A stretch of 64,000 bases of DNA from Anaeramoeba ignava. Taxonomy: Eukaryota > Metamonada > Anaeramoebidae. The stretch covers positions 186,001-250,000 of the forward strand of contig JAPDFW010000090.1 in assembly GCA_028826165.1 (NCBI GenBank), in the 5' to 3' direction. The stretch's first letter is position 1. Each line of letters starts with the position of its first letter. The notes under the pieces are model-generated. The model saw nothing but the letters and a program-made list of their open reading frames with translations. It was not told the origin of the DNA and ran no database searches. Positions 1 through 9,963 of this stretch are shown in pieces. The position numbers were made by a program, and so were the translations under genes.

Positions 1-409
1 AAAAATTGTTTCATCAAAAAAAAAAGAAAAAAGAAAAAAGAAAAGAAAAAAGAAATTTAAATTTAAATTTAAAAAGATTGTTAGAATTAATTTTCCTAAT
101 AAAATAAAAAATAAAGTAAAAAATTAATTAAAAAATTAATTAAAAAATTAATATTTAATTTTATGGTTAGTTGGAAATTGATCAATTAAACCCCAACAAT
201 AAAAAAAAAAAAAGCAATTCATTATAAAAAATTAAAAATAAAAATTTAAATAATTTTCTTTTTCAGATCTTAATTAAAAATTGACATAAATTAAAGAATT
301 TTTTTTCAATTTAAATTAAATTATATTAAATTAAGAAAATTTATTTGCTATAAATAATCAAAAAAAAAGAAATTTTTTAATCAAAATAACCATCAAATTA
401 AGAAATAAT
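1..409. other. A/T-rich sequence, no gene seen
   Basis: This stretch is almost pure A and T with short poly-A and AATTAA-type runs. I see no exon-like coding segment, RNA gene or ordered repeat in it. It leads directly into the 24-bp array that follows. Confidence 0.6.
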
Positions 410-1131
410 AAATAATATTCCAAAAATGTTAATAAATAATATTTTTAAAATGTTAATAAATAATAGTTTTAAAATGTTAATAAATAATATTTTTAAAATG
501 TTAATAACTAATATTTTTAAAATTTTCATGTTAATAAATAATATTTTTAAAATGTTAATAAATAATATTCAAAAATGTTAATAAATAATTAATAAATAAT
601 AATAAATAATAATTAATAAATAATATTCCAAAAATGTTAATAAATAATATTCCAAAAATGTTAATAAATAATATTCCAAAAATGTTAATAAATAATATTT
701 TTAAAATGTTAATAAATAATATTTTAAAATGTTAATAAATAATAAATAATATTCCAAAAATGTTAATAAATAATAATAAATAATATTCCAAAAATGTTAA
801 TAAATAATAAATAATAATATTTTTAAAATGTTAATAAATAATATTTTTAAAATGTTAATAAATAATATTCCAAAAATGTTAATAAATAATATTCCAAAAA
901 TGTTAATAAATAATATTCCAAAAATGTTAATAAATAATAATTTTAAAATGTTAATAAATAATATTTTTAAAATGTTAATAAATAATATTTTTAAAATGTT
1001 AATAAATAATATTTTTAAAATGTTAATAAATAATATTCCAAAAATGTTAATAAATAATATTTTAAAATGTTAATAATAATAATTAATAATAATATTTTTA
1101 AAATGTTAATAAATAATAATTTTAAATACCT
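410..1131. repeat. 24-bp minisatellite array
   Basis: The array is built from a 24-bp unit starting ATGTTAATAAATAATATT and ending in either CCAAAA or TTTAAA, with a few shortened units. Because 24 is a multiple of three, one frame reads as repeated MLINNIPK or MLINNIFK; I regard this as incidental. The array ends only a few bases past the SPT16 stop codon, so it forms the 3' flank of that gene. Confidence 0.9.
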
Positions 1132-1134
1132 TAA

Positions 1135-4100
1135 TTAATCAGATTCAAAACTACTTTCTGAATCAGAAGATTCATAACGTTTTGTTAATGAATGGGCAAT
1201 ATTCCCCCAAAATCCATCTTTAATAAATTTACTTGGATCACGATTAACATAATCCATAATTTTATCCCACTTCAAATTAACAGGACTTTCAAAAAATAAA
1301 ATATTAGAATTATCAAGCCAATCCTTAACACCCTCAAGATTCTCAGAAGGAATTGCAGAAATTTGAACAACCGGTCTTTTATAATCCTTGAAAATAAGAA
1401 CCAAATCAAAATTACGAAGAACAAGAGAAATTCTTTCAAAAAAAGCAACTTCGACTTCATTGATCGGTAAAACCATAAAAGGACTTGAAGTGATATGAGT
1501 TAAACAATTCAGACTTGGGATGAAAACACCCGAGATTCTATCGCAAACACCTTCAAAAGCAATATGTCTGTAGGGATCTTCAAACTCAAATGGTGTTTGT
1601 TTATTGATTTTTGTGAAATAACTTTGAATCACTGATTCAACCTTTTTTGTGAAATTGGAAAAAATTCGATTGACTTTGGAAATCAAATTGAGATCGCGTT
1701 GTTCTTCCAAATCTTCCCCGTAAATATTTTCATGTTCATTCTGGATCGAATCAATAACTTGACGAGATTCACCAACCTCAGTATAAAACTGAATATCTGG
1801 GGTTTTTTTTTTACCGAGAATAATTTCGTGAATGAGATTGAAATGAAGAATTGATTTCATTGATTCTTTTTCTGCTTTGAAAAAAAATGCATGTTTAATA
1901 TTACTGTACAAGACATCAACAATTTCACCCTTTTTGGTAATAAATCTAAATCCATTTGAATGTGCCTCTAATGCCCCCGAGATTCTTCTTCCACTAATTG
2001 TTGGTTTTATAAACAAATCACCCACTAATCTTGGGACATGCCCTTGTGTTTTGACGAGATCTTCCTGTTTCACAATTGATTGCTGCATGATCCGATCTTC
2101 TTCTCTTGAAATCACTCTTCTTCTTAGTTCCTTGATCAGCCGATATGCTTCATTTGTATTTGCTGCATCTTGTGATCGATACTCAATATTTTTGATGAAT
2201 ATTTTCGAGTTTGCGTTTTCAGTCACAAAATTATATCTTTTTGAATCGATTGAAGAAGGTGAGATGAAATTGATTCGAATCTGGATTGAATCTCCTTCAT
2301 CGTTTTTAGTAATATTCCTGATGGTCGAGATGTGGAAAGGAACAGGCTTTCCATTTATCGGCAAAATAACTGTTTCCTTCTCTGTATCAACATAAATTCT
2401 GCTTTTCTTTAAATCCGATGGATAATCAAGTGTATTTTTATATGACTGTATCTGCTTTTCTTGTAAAAGATTATTTTCGGTGTCATTTTTATTTTCTTTA
2501 GAATTTTTATTTTTTGAATATCTTAATTCTGCTGCTTCTTGGATTTTTTTTGCAATGTTTTGTTGGTGGTGAACTCTTTTCTCGGTTCGATTTCTTCTTT
2601 TGAACTCTTCCTTTCTTCTTTTACTTGATCTTAAAACACGTTGTCCAATTGTTTTTTTTTCTTCATTTTCTCTTGCTTTCATGTTCACATTTTCTTTTTC
2701 TTTTTCTTTTTCTTTTTCTTTTTCCTTTTCTTTATTTTCTTCTGCAAGTTCATCCATAAAGGAATCTTCTGTTGTTTGTTCTTCTTGTGTGTTTGATTCT
2801 TCTGTTTCTTCTGTGAATTCTTCAGTGAGTTCTTCAACATCTTTTTTTCTTTTTTTATTTTTTTTGCTTTTGTTGTGTTTTTTATGTTTGTGTTTTTTGT
2901 GTTTATCTTTTTTCTTCTTTTTTTTGGAGTGTTTTTTTGATTTGTGTTTTTTATCCTTTTTCTTTTTTTCTGATTTTTCTTCATCATTTTTTTCCAAATC
3001 CATTTTATCATCTTTATCTTTATCATCTTTATCTTTATCTTTTTCTTTATCATCTTTTTCATCTTTTTCATCTTTTTCATCTTTTTCATCTTTTTCATCT
3101 TTTTCATCTTTTTCTTCTAATTTAAATAAAATATCTTCAAAAGATCTCTTACAAGAATTAGTAAGTAAATCAATACCAGAATTTGTTACAATAATAGTAT
3201 CTGCAACAATCAATGAGTAATTGTGACTCAAAATAAGCTCCATAATTTTCTTTTTTTCTTCCTCAATTTCCAATTCCAAATTTTCGTTTTTTTCAGTTGA
3301 ATTTTGGAGTTGATTTAATAATGAAATGAAATGGTCTTTTGTTAATTTGAAATCATTGTGATTAATTTCAGTGATATTTTCGAACCCAATGAAAATTATC
3401 AACTGCATTCCTTCTTGGAATTTTTTTTCTGAATTAGTTTGCTTGATTTGGAAATTATTATCATTATATTCCATTCCAGTAACAAATCCAAAACATTTGA
3501 TTAAATTATGAAATAAATCTGGTCTGTTATCCCTGATAAATGAAGAAACAACATTGTAACATTGTTGAAAAGAGACATCAGGCTTGATAAAAGAAATGAG
3601 GAATTGATATGCTTCATTAAGAAAATTATAATCCGCAATTTTTTCTTGTGATGGATTGACCATAAAAGTGCGGGAAACATTTGTGCAGTATGAATTATAT
3701 TTTGCGCCAAATGAGGAAATAATTGTATCAAATTTGATTGTGGAATTCTCAACAAAATTTTGAGTTTTTCTGTCCAAAAAAATAAAATCGTTGTCCATTT
3801 TTCGATAAATTGAAAGATCATCAGATTCAATAACTAATTGGTATTCTGGTTGTGAATAAGAACTTGATGTTAATATTTCTGGATTATTTGCTTGGAATCT
3901 GATGTTGTAAAATCCTCCACTTTGGATAATTGGTGATTCGCATGAATCAACAAGTTCTTCATTACATTTGATTTTAAATTTCGAAGGATTTAAAAGAAAT
4001 TGCTCAATTTTCTTGGCAAAAGTATTGTGATTGATTTCCTTCTTGCGAGAAATGATTGTTTTCATATTTGCCAAGAAATATTTTTTAAACACTGAGCTTG

Positions 4101-4692
4101 TAATAAGACTAGCTGTCTTGATATTTTCAATTTCCGTTTGATCTTTGACAGAAAATAAAAGAGAAAAAAAATCACTTAAATCTTGAATTGAAAACTTTTC
4201 CTCATTTTCTTTCATCACTTGCGTTAATAAATTTGCAAATTCGCCAATTATTTTTTCATTTGGCAAAAATCCCAACAAAAATTTTTCTTGGTTATCATTT
4301 GTTTCTAAAATATTTTTGAAAATATTTGCAATTAAATCTTGATTTTTTTGAATGACAACTTCCTTTTGTGAATTTTGTTGTCTTTGATATAAATGAAAAT
4401 TTAAAGTAAATTCCTTTGGAGCACCAGATTTAATATTTTGCAATATTTTGAGCTTTGCTTGTGATGTTACAAAATGGATATTTTTATTCTTTGTAAACGT
4501 TATTAATGTGTTTGGAAATTCCCATCCAAATAACCAAAATTGAAATTGATTTGAAATTTTTAATGCTTCTTTATCATTAATTTGTCCTACAAAACTATTT
4601 ATTGCATTTATTTCTTGAAAATTATTTTGCCAAATTGAATAAAATTTTTGTAATCTTGAAACAAATAATTCTATATTAATTTTTGCTTGCAT
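1135..4692 (-). CDS. SPT16: FACT complex subunit SPT16
   Basis: This single exon encodes 1185 residues of the large subunit of FACT, the histone chaperone that moves H2A-H2B and H3-H4 during transcription and replication in the nucleus. Residues 1-170 match the N-terminal lobe (FWLFGWEFPNTLI), and about 170-500 the catalytically dead aminopeptidase (M24-like) domain. A long charged linker follows at about 520-700, with an (EKD)n stretch and then a Lys-rich block. The middle domain lies at about 750-880 (IYVDTEKETVILPINGKPVP) and the PH-like domains run to about 1170, including GRRISGALEAHSNGFRF. Human SPT16 is 1047 residues, and the excess here is mostly the linker. The acidic C-terminal tail is reduced to about a dozen residues (YESSDSESSFESD). 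The start is the first Met and lies 132 bp from the divergent eEF2-like gene. Confidence 0.95.
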   Translation of the reverse strand: MQAKINIELFVSRLQKFYSIWQNNFQEINAINSFVGQINDKEALKISNQFQFWLFGWEFPNTLITFTKNKNIHFVTSQAKLKILQNIKSGAPKEFTLNFHLYQRQQNSQKEVVIQKNQDLIANIFKNILETNDNQEKFLLGFLPNEKIIGEFANLLTQVMKENEEKFSIQDLSDFFSLLFSVKDQTEIENIKTASLITSSVFKKYFLANMKTIISRKKEINHNTFAKKIEQFLLNPSKFKIKCNEELVDSCESPIIQSGGFYNIRFQANNPEILTSSSYSQPEYQLVIESDDLSIYRKMDNDFIFLDRKTQNFVENSTIKFDTIISSFGAKYNSYCTNVSRTFMVNPSQEKIADYNFLNEAYQFLISFIKPDVSFQQCYNVVSSFIRDNRPDLFHNLIKCFGFVTGMEYNDNNFQIKQTNSEKKFQEGMQLIIFIGFENITEINHNDFKLTKDHFISLLNQLQNSTEKNENLELEIEEEKKKIMELILSHNYSLIVADTIIVTNSGIDLLTNSCKRSFEDILFKLEEKDEKDEKDEKDEKDEKDEKDDKEKDKDKDDKDKDDKMDLEKNDEEKSEKKKKDKKHKSKKHSKKKKKKDKHKKHKHKKHNKSKKNKKRKKDVEELTEEFTEETEESNTQEEQTTEDSFMDELAEENKEKEKEKEKEKEKENVNMKARENEEKKTIGQRVLRSSKRRKEEFKRRNRTEKRVHHQQNIAKKIQEAAELRYSKNKNSKENKNDTENNLLQEKQIQSYKNTLDYPSDLKKSRIYVDTEKETVILPINGKPVPFHISTIRNITKNDEGDSIQIRINFISPSSIDSKRYNFVTENANSKIFIKNIEYRSQDAANTNEAYRLIKELRRRVISREEDRIMQQSIVKQEDLVKTQGHVPRLVGDLFIKPTISGRRISGALEAHSNGFRFITKKGEIVDVLYSNIKHAFFFKAEKESMKSILHFNLIHEIILGKKKTPDIQFYTEVGESRQVIDSIQNEHENIYGEDLEEQRDLNLISKVNRIFSNFTKKVESVIQSYFTKINKQTPFEFEDPYRHIAFEGVCDRISGVFIPSLNCLTHITSSPFMVLPINEVEVAFFERISLVLRNFDLVLIFKDYKRPVVQISAIPSENLEGVKDWLDNSNILFFESPVNLKWDKIMDYVNRDPSKFIKDGFWGNIAHSLTKRYESSDSESSFESD

Positions 4693-4824
4693 TTTTATAT
4701 TTTTTTTTTCTAAAAATGAAAAAAATGAAAATGAAAAAAATGAAAAAAATGAAAATGAAAAAAATGAAAAAAAAAAATGAAAAAAAAATTTTAAAAAAAA
4801 AGTTCGTTATTTTTTTCTTTTAAA
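4693..4824. promoter_or_regulatory. Divergent promoter region of SPT16 and the eEF2-like gene
   Basis: These 132 bp separate two divergently transcribed start codons. On the SPT16 coding strand the segment is a pyrimidine-rich series of TTTTTTCATTTTTT-type units next to an AT-rich stretch ending AATATAAAAATG. The same T-rich CATTTTT pattern lies just upstream of most start codons in this window, so I infer that it is part of the core promoter. No canonical TATA position can be fixed from sequence alone. Confidence 0.45.
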
Positions 4825-7800
4825 ATGTTTGAATTGTAATTTAATTAAAAAAAAAAAAAATAAAAAATAAAAATTAATAACAAAAAAATAAAAAAAAAGA
4901 CAAGAAATTCAAAAAAATGAAGAAAAAATAAGGATTTTTGGTATTTTTGAAAATGAAAATTCTTTAGTAACTGATCAATTTGTTTCAAAATGGTATATTT
5001 ATTTAAGAAGAAATGATTATATTTTTGATAGAAGAGATGAACCAGAACCTAGTTTAAGTTATAGAAGGAATATAATATTAAAATATAAGAAAACCAACCA
5101 AAAAGAAGCAAAAAAAGAAGAAGATTCTGTAAACAATTTTTACATTTATTTTTATTTAAATTTTTACATTTAAATTTATTTAGATATTTAAATTGAATTT
5201 ATTTAAATATTTACATGGAATTGATTTGGATATTTAAATGGAATTTATTTGGATATTTACATGGAATTTATTTAAATATTTAAATGGAATGAATTTATTT
5301 AATTAAATTTATTTAAATAGAATTGATTTGGATTTTATTTACATGGAATTTATTTAAATGGAATTTATTTAAATGGAATTTATTTAAATGGAATTTATTT
5401 AAATGGAATTTATTTAAATGAAATTTATTTAAATTAAATATTTAAATGGAATTGATTTGTATATTTAAATTTAATTTAATTTGGATATTTACATGGAATT
5501 GATTTAAATTTATTTAAATGGAATTTATTTAAATTGATTTGGATATTTTAAATTGATTTAAATTTTTAAATGGAATTTATTTAAATTGATTTGGATATTT
5601 AAATGGAATTTATTTAAATTGATTTGGATATTTAAATTGATTTGGATATTTAAATGGAATTTATTTGAATTTATTTAAATTGAATTTATTTAAATTGATT
5701 TGGATATTTAAATGGATTTAAATGGAATTTATTTATTTAAATTTATTTAAATGGAATGAATTTATTTAATTAAATTTATTTAAATAGAATTGATTTGGAT
5801 ATTTAAATTGAATTGATTTAAATGGATTTAAATTGAATTTATTTATTTATTGATTTGAATTTATTTGAATTTAAATTTATTTAAATTGGATTTATTTAAA
5901 TTTTTTAATGGAATTCATTTAAATTTCAATTTTTAGATGATCTTTTATCTCCTTTCATTCCCATCTCTAAATTTAGATGCTCAAGAATTAATACAAGCAA
6001 CACCAGTTATTGATGGTTTAATTTTTGTTTTCCCTTCAACTTCTTCTCTTACAAAAATTGATTCTTATATTAGATACTCAATCACTCATAAAGTTAAACC
6101 AATCCTCTTTTTAGATAATATTTTTGATTTAATTCTTAATCCTGATTTAGATTTACAAAAAACTTTCCAAATTCTTTCTGAAATAATCGATAATTTTAAT
6201 CACATAATCTCATCTTGTTTACCTGATTTCTTTCAAAATTTCTCACTTGATCCAATCAAAGGAAATGTTGTTTTTGGATCTTCTCCCCATAGCTTTGGAT
6301 TCACTATTGAAAAATTTGCTAGTTTTTATAATAAAAGATTTTTTGTTAATCAAGAAAAATTAACTGAAAAATTGTGGGGAAAAAAATACTGGAATCAAGA
6401 ATCAAAAAAATTCACATCAAAAAACACCTCGAAATCAGGAAAACAATTAAGAACAACATTTGCGCAATTTGTTTTGGAGCCTTTATTGCAATTTTTGCAA
6501 GCAATCAAAGCGAATGAAAAAGAAAAAGTGCGCAAAATGTGTGGTTCATTAGGAATTAAGATACAATATGAAGATTTAGAAATTGAAGAACCAAATAGAA
6601 GAATAAGGAGAATAATGGAGAAATTTATTAATTTAGCAGAAACATTGGGAGGTGCAGTCTCAATTCATTTGCCTTCTCCAAAACAAGCACAAAAATATAG
6701 GGTGGAAAATTTTTATACTGGTCCGTTAAATGATCCAAATGCAGAAGCCATTTGTGATTGTGATCCTAATGGACCGTTATTTGTTTATGTTTGGAAATGG
6801 ACTTCAATCGAACGATCAAGAAATTTTGCTTTTTTTGCAAGAATTTTTTCAGGAAATCTTAAAATGCGCCAAAAAGTTAATAAAATATCCGCAAATTATA
6901 AATTAGGAGAACGAGAAAATGTGACAGAAAAAACAATCCAAAGAATTTTCATGTTTTCAGGTTGGCAAATAGAAACAATATCTGATTGTTTATGTGGAAA
7001 TCTTGTTTGTATACAAGAAATGTATGATCCTACATCTCCAGTAACTTTGACAGATTTTTATCCTTTTTATCCATTTAAAACACACTCATTTCATAATCAA
7101 AAAGTCATGAAAATTCAAATTGAACCATCACAAAAAGATCTGCAAAAAATAACGGATTTTTTGAGAAAAGAAACTAGACTAAATCCATATTTATCATTCG
7201 AAACAGATGATACTCGTGCTTTTTTTTCTGTTGAATCTCCAAATAAAGAAATGATTGAAGACTTGATTGAAAAATTGAAAAAACAAAAACAAATTGAATA
7301 TTCAATCACAAAATTGCGACCCATTTACAGAGAAACAATCCAAAAAAAATCCACTTTTACTTCTTTAGCAATTTCTCCAAACAAACATAACAAAATTTAT
7401 ATGAATGCTGAACCAATTCCAAGCGATCATGAAAAGAAAATTTCCAAGAAATTTACCAAAATAAAGGATGCTTTATATGAAAGAAATGCACTTTTTATTG
7501 ATGAACTTGGATGGAGTCAAACAGACACTCAAAGAATTTGGGATCTTGGATCAGATTCAGAAAATCCTTTATTAATAGTTGATAAAACATCACCTGTTTT
7601 ATATTTGAATGAAACAAAGGATTATTTCAATGCCGCTTTGAATCATGTTTCAAAAGGCATTTTGTGCAATCAAAAATTAAAAGGTGTTCAATTCAATATT
7701 ATTGATGCTATTTTGCATTCAGATTCAATTCATAGAGGTGGTGGTCAACTTATTCCAACTATTGCAAGAGTTATCAAATCTTCATTTTTATCTGCTGATC

Positions 7801-8168
7801 CAAAAATAATGGAACCTTTTTTCAATTTTAGACTTGAAATTTCTCCACAAAAAACTCAAATTATGAAAGATTTTTTCTCTCAAAATCAAAATGTACAACT
7901 TAAATCATCAAATATTTCTGATTGTTTTAATTCAATTTTTGAAGGAGTGATTTCAGTTCAAGATTCTTTTGATTTCAAGAAAAGATTATCTGATTTACTT
8001 GATGAATATCCCATTTTATTTTTTGATTTTGATTCCTGGAGAATTGTTGAAGGTGAAATTTGGGATATAAATTCAAAAGCTTATTCTTTAATTACTGAAT
8101 TAAGAAAAGAAAATAATTTAGAGATAGATATTCCAACTCTTGAAAGTTTTTTAAATTTTAGGAAATGA
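4825..8168 (+). CDS. Elongation factor 2 paralogue with degenerate G domain (three exons)
   Basis: The gene model joins 4825..4835, 4900..5128 and 5937..8168 (823 residues; eEF2 is about 840-860). Introns are GTAATT...AAAG and GTAAAC...TTTTAG, and both junctions keep frame. The 11-base first exon is tentative; the other two align with eEF2 along their length. Clear matches include a segment aligned to SPVTAQKYRCE-type sequence in domain II, SPNKHNKIYMNAEPIP in domain III/IV, and HRGGGQLIPT in domain IV/V. The P-loop (AHVDHGKST in eEF2) reads GIFENENS at residues 18-25, so the Gly-Lys is gone. DSPGH reads SFPSL, NKxD reads DNIF, and the diphthamide His is Ser780 (FDSW instead of FDHW). eEF2 is the ribosomal translocase; without these residues canonical GTP-driven translocation is unlikely. 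The long intact frame argues for a selected pseudo-GTPase rather than a dead gene. EFL1 and SNU114 fit less well because the eEF2 similarity has no large insertions or N-terminal extension. Confidence 0.88.
5129..5936 (+). repeat. Repeat-filled intron of the eEF2-like gene
   Basis: This 808-bp intron begins GTAAAC and ends ATTTTTAG. It consists almost entirely of variants of AATTTATTTAAATGG and GATTTGGATATTTAAA. The flanking exons align consecutively with eEF2, which is why I call it an intron and not an intergenic spacer. Confidence 0.75.
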
Positions 8169-8169
8169 A

Positions 8170-8427
8170 AGAATTAAAATTAAAATTAGAAATTAAAATT
8201 AAAATTAAAATTAAAATGAAAGAATTAAAATTAAAATTAAAATTAAAATTAAAATTAAAATTAAAATTAAAATTAGAAATTAAAATTAAAATGAAAATTA
8301 AAATTAAAATTAAAATTAAAATTAAAAATTAAAATTAAAATTAAAATTAAAATTAAAATTAAAATTAAAATTAAAATTAAAATTAAAATGAAAATGAAAA
8401 TTAAAATTAAAATTGAAATGAAATATT
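8170..8427. repeat. AAAATT hexamer array
   Basis: This is a run of AAAATT hexamers with a few AAAATG and AAATTAG interruptions. It fills the space between the convergent ends of the eEF2-like gene and the first BTB gene. No coding potential is evident. Confidence 0.9.
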
Positions 8428-8445
8428 TTTCTCTTTCAAATTCTT

Positions 8446-9861
8446 TCATCTTTTCTCAAAATAAACTTCAATATTTTCAATATTCATTTCATAAGATCCT
8501 CCAAATAATGAATATAATTCTTTGGATTGATAAGGAAATCCATCAGGTGTTTTATAAGAAATACCAATATTTAATGATCCTTTTGTCATATTTTCTCTAA
8601 TTTCAATATCATATCCTGCTCCAAAAATTGGACCGTAATCTTTATAAGAACAAATAGCATTCACTGTTTCATTTTCTTGGATTGGAAATTTGAAACTTGA
8701 TTTAACAGGATTTTTCAAAGTGAAAATGAAGGCAAGATCATCTTTAATCCATGAAGAATCACCTGACTTGAATCCAACATAAGTAAATCCTCCTAAAATA
8801 CATCCATTTTTAAGCTTAACAAGAATTAATGTTTTTCCTTTATCATCCGCTTTTGTGTGAAATGTTTCGCATGAAGAACCATCTCTTTTCATAGAAAAAC
8901 CAAGTTCAAGTGAATCAAAAAAATTGTTATCATTAATCCATTCTTTTAAATAACCAAAATATTTTGATTTTTTCAAAATTTCCGATTTGAAAAGTGCTCT
9001 TGGATTGAATATCAATAATCCCTGCTTTTCTGCTTCTTTTTGATAGAACTGCAATAAATTATACGATTTCTCATTTGAAGGAGAAATCGATTTCAAAAAA
9101 GAAAGTGATTGAAGAGTTTCCTTTTCAATAAAATTAAGTGATTCGAAATTTTCGAATTCTTCGTCTTGGAAATCAATAATCCGAATTTTGAAAATGAGAT
9201 TCTGGAATTTTTGCTTGATAATATCCTTCTCTTGAGAGCTAATTCGTTCGTCTGTTGATTTCAAATTGAGTTTTCTTTTTGACCATCTAATAAAAGCATT
9301 AAAAATATCGAATTCTTTTGCATTGATAAAATCACTGGATAAAATTTTGGTTAATTGAACTTCTTTAAGTTGAAAAAATTGAGAACTTTGAGAAAATGTG
9401 GCAAAATTATCTTTGATATAGTCATAACAAAGATCAGTTAATTCGTTAAAATGATTTGATTCTGCAAATTCTAAAAGGGGAATAACATTATTATCTTCCA
9501 AGTGATTTCGAATATAAATTGAACAAAAACTCCCAATTTCTTCAATTAAATATTTTGAAGAAAAAACCAATAATTCTGAGACATTTTCTACTGAAATTGT
9601 AATATTTCCTGTGTAAAAATATTCCAAAATAATTGAAAAAATTTCTCCTTTAACATTTTGTAAAAACATTTTGGAACTTGTTTGTGAATTTATAAACTTT
9701 CTGAAAAAATCATTTCTTGTTGAAAGAATTGCTTTATGGCATTTAAAATGTGTTGTTTTTTCTGTTTGGCAAATAACTTCAAAATCTGTAAAGTTTTTTG
9801 AATCATAAAGTTCTTTTAAATTTAATGAAAGTTTTTCAAGTGAAGAAAATGTTTGAGTCAT
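8446..9861 (-). CDS. BTB-BACK-TLDc domain protein 1
   Basis: This single exon encodes 471 residues. A BTB/POZ domain lies at about 20-115: DFEVIC near its start, the CHKAILSTRNDFF hallmark, and YFYTGNITI. A BACK-like helical region at about 118-235 contains FNAFIRWSKRKL. A TLDc domain occupies about 290-471, with ILGGFTYVGF, DDLAFIFTLKNP, the YGPIFGAGYDIEI core and LFGGSYEMNIENIEVYF at the end. BTB-BACK proteins commonly serve as substrate adaptors for cullin-3 ligases. TLDc domains are linked to oxidative-stress resistance and V-ATPase regulation in other eukaryotes. The role here is inferred from domains only. Two relatives with the same domain order lie at 11.8-13.3 kb and 21.0-22.5 kb, pointing to local family expansion. 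Confidence 0.93.
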   Translation of the reverse strand: MTQTFSSLEKLSLNLKELYDSKNFTDFEVICQTEKTTHFKCHKAILSTRNDFFRKFINSQTSSKMFLQNVKGEIFSIILEYFYTGNITISVENVSELLVFSSKYLIEEIGSFCSIYIRNHLEDNNVIPLLEFAESNHFNELTDLCYDYIKDNFATFSQSSQFFQLKEVQLTKILSSDFINAKEFDIFNAFIRWSKRKLNLKSTDERISSQEKDIIKQKFQNLIFKIRIIDFQDEEFENFESLNFIEKETLQSLSFLKSISPSNEKSYNLLQFYQKEAEKQGLLIFNPRALFKSEILKKSKYFGYLKEWINDNNFFDSLELGFSMKRDGSSCETFHTKADDKGKTLILVKLKNGCILGGFTYVGFKSGDSSWIKDDLAFIFTLKNPVKSSFKFPIQENETVNAICSYKDYGPIFGAGYDIEIRENMTKGSLNIGISYKTPDGFPYQSKELYSLFGGSYEMNIENIEVYFEKR

Positions 9862-9963
9862 TTTTTGCTTTTTTTTTTAAATTTTTAATAAAAAAAAAAT
9901 GAAAACAAAAAATTCAAAAAAAATTCAAAAAAAAAATTATTTTTTTTCTTTCTCTTTGTTAGT

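Noticed and set aside
828-1073. ORF encoding repeated MLINNIPK
   Set aside because: The 24-bp unit is a multiple of three, so an open frame is automatic; the array lacks any unique coding sequence.
2600-3220. Plus-strand Ser/Phe-rich ORF within SPT16
   Set aside because: It is the complement of the Lys/Asp-rich linker codons of SPT16.
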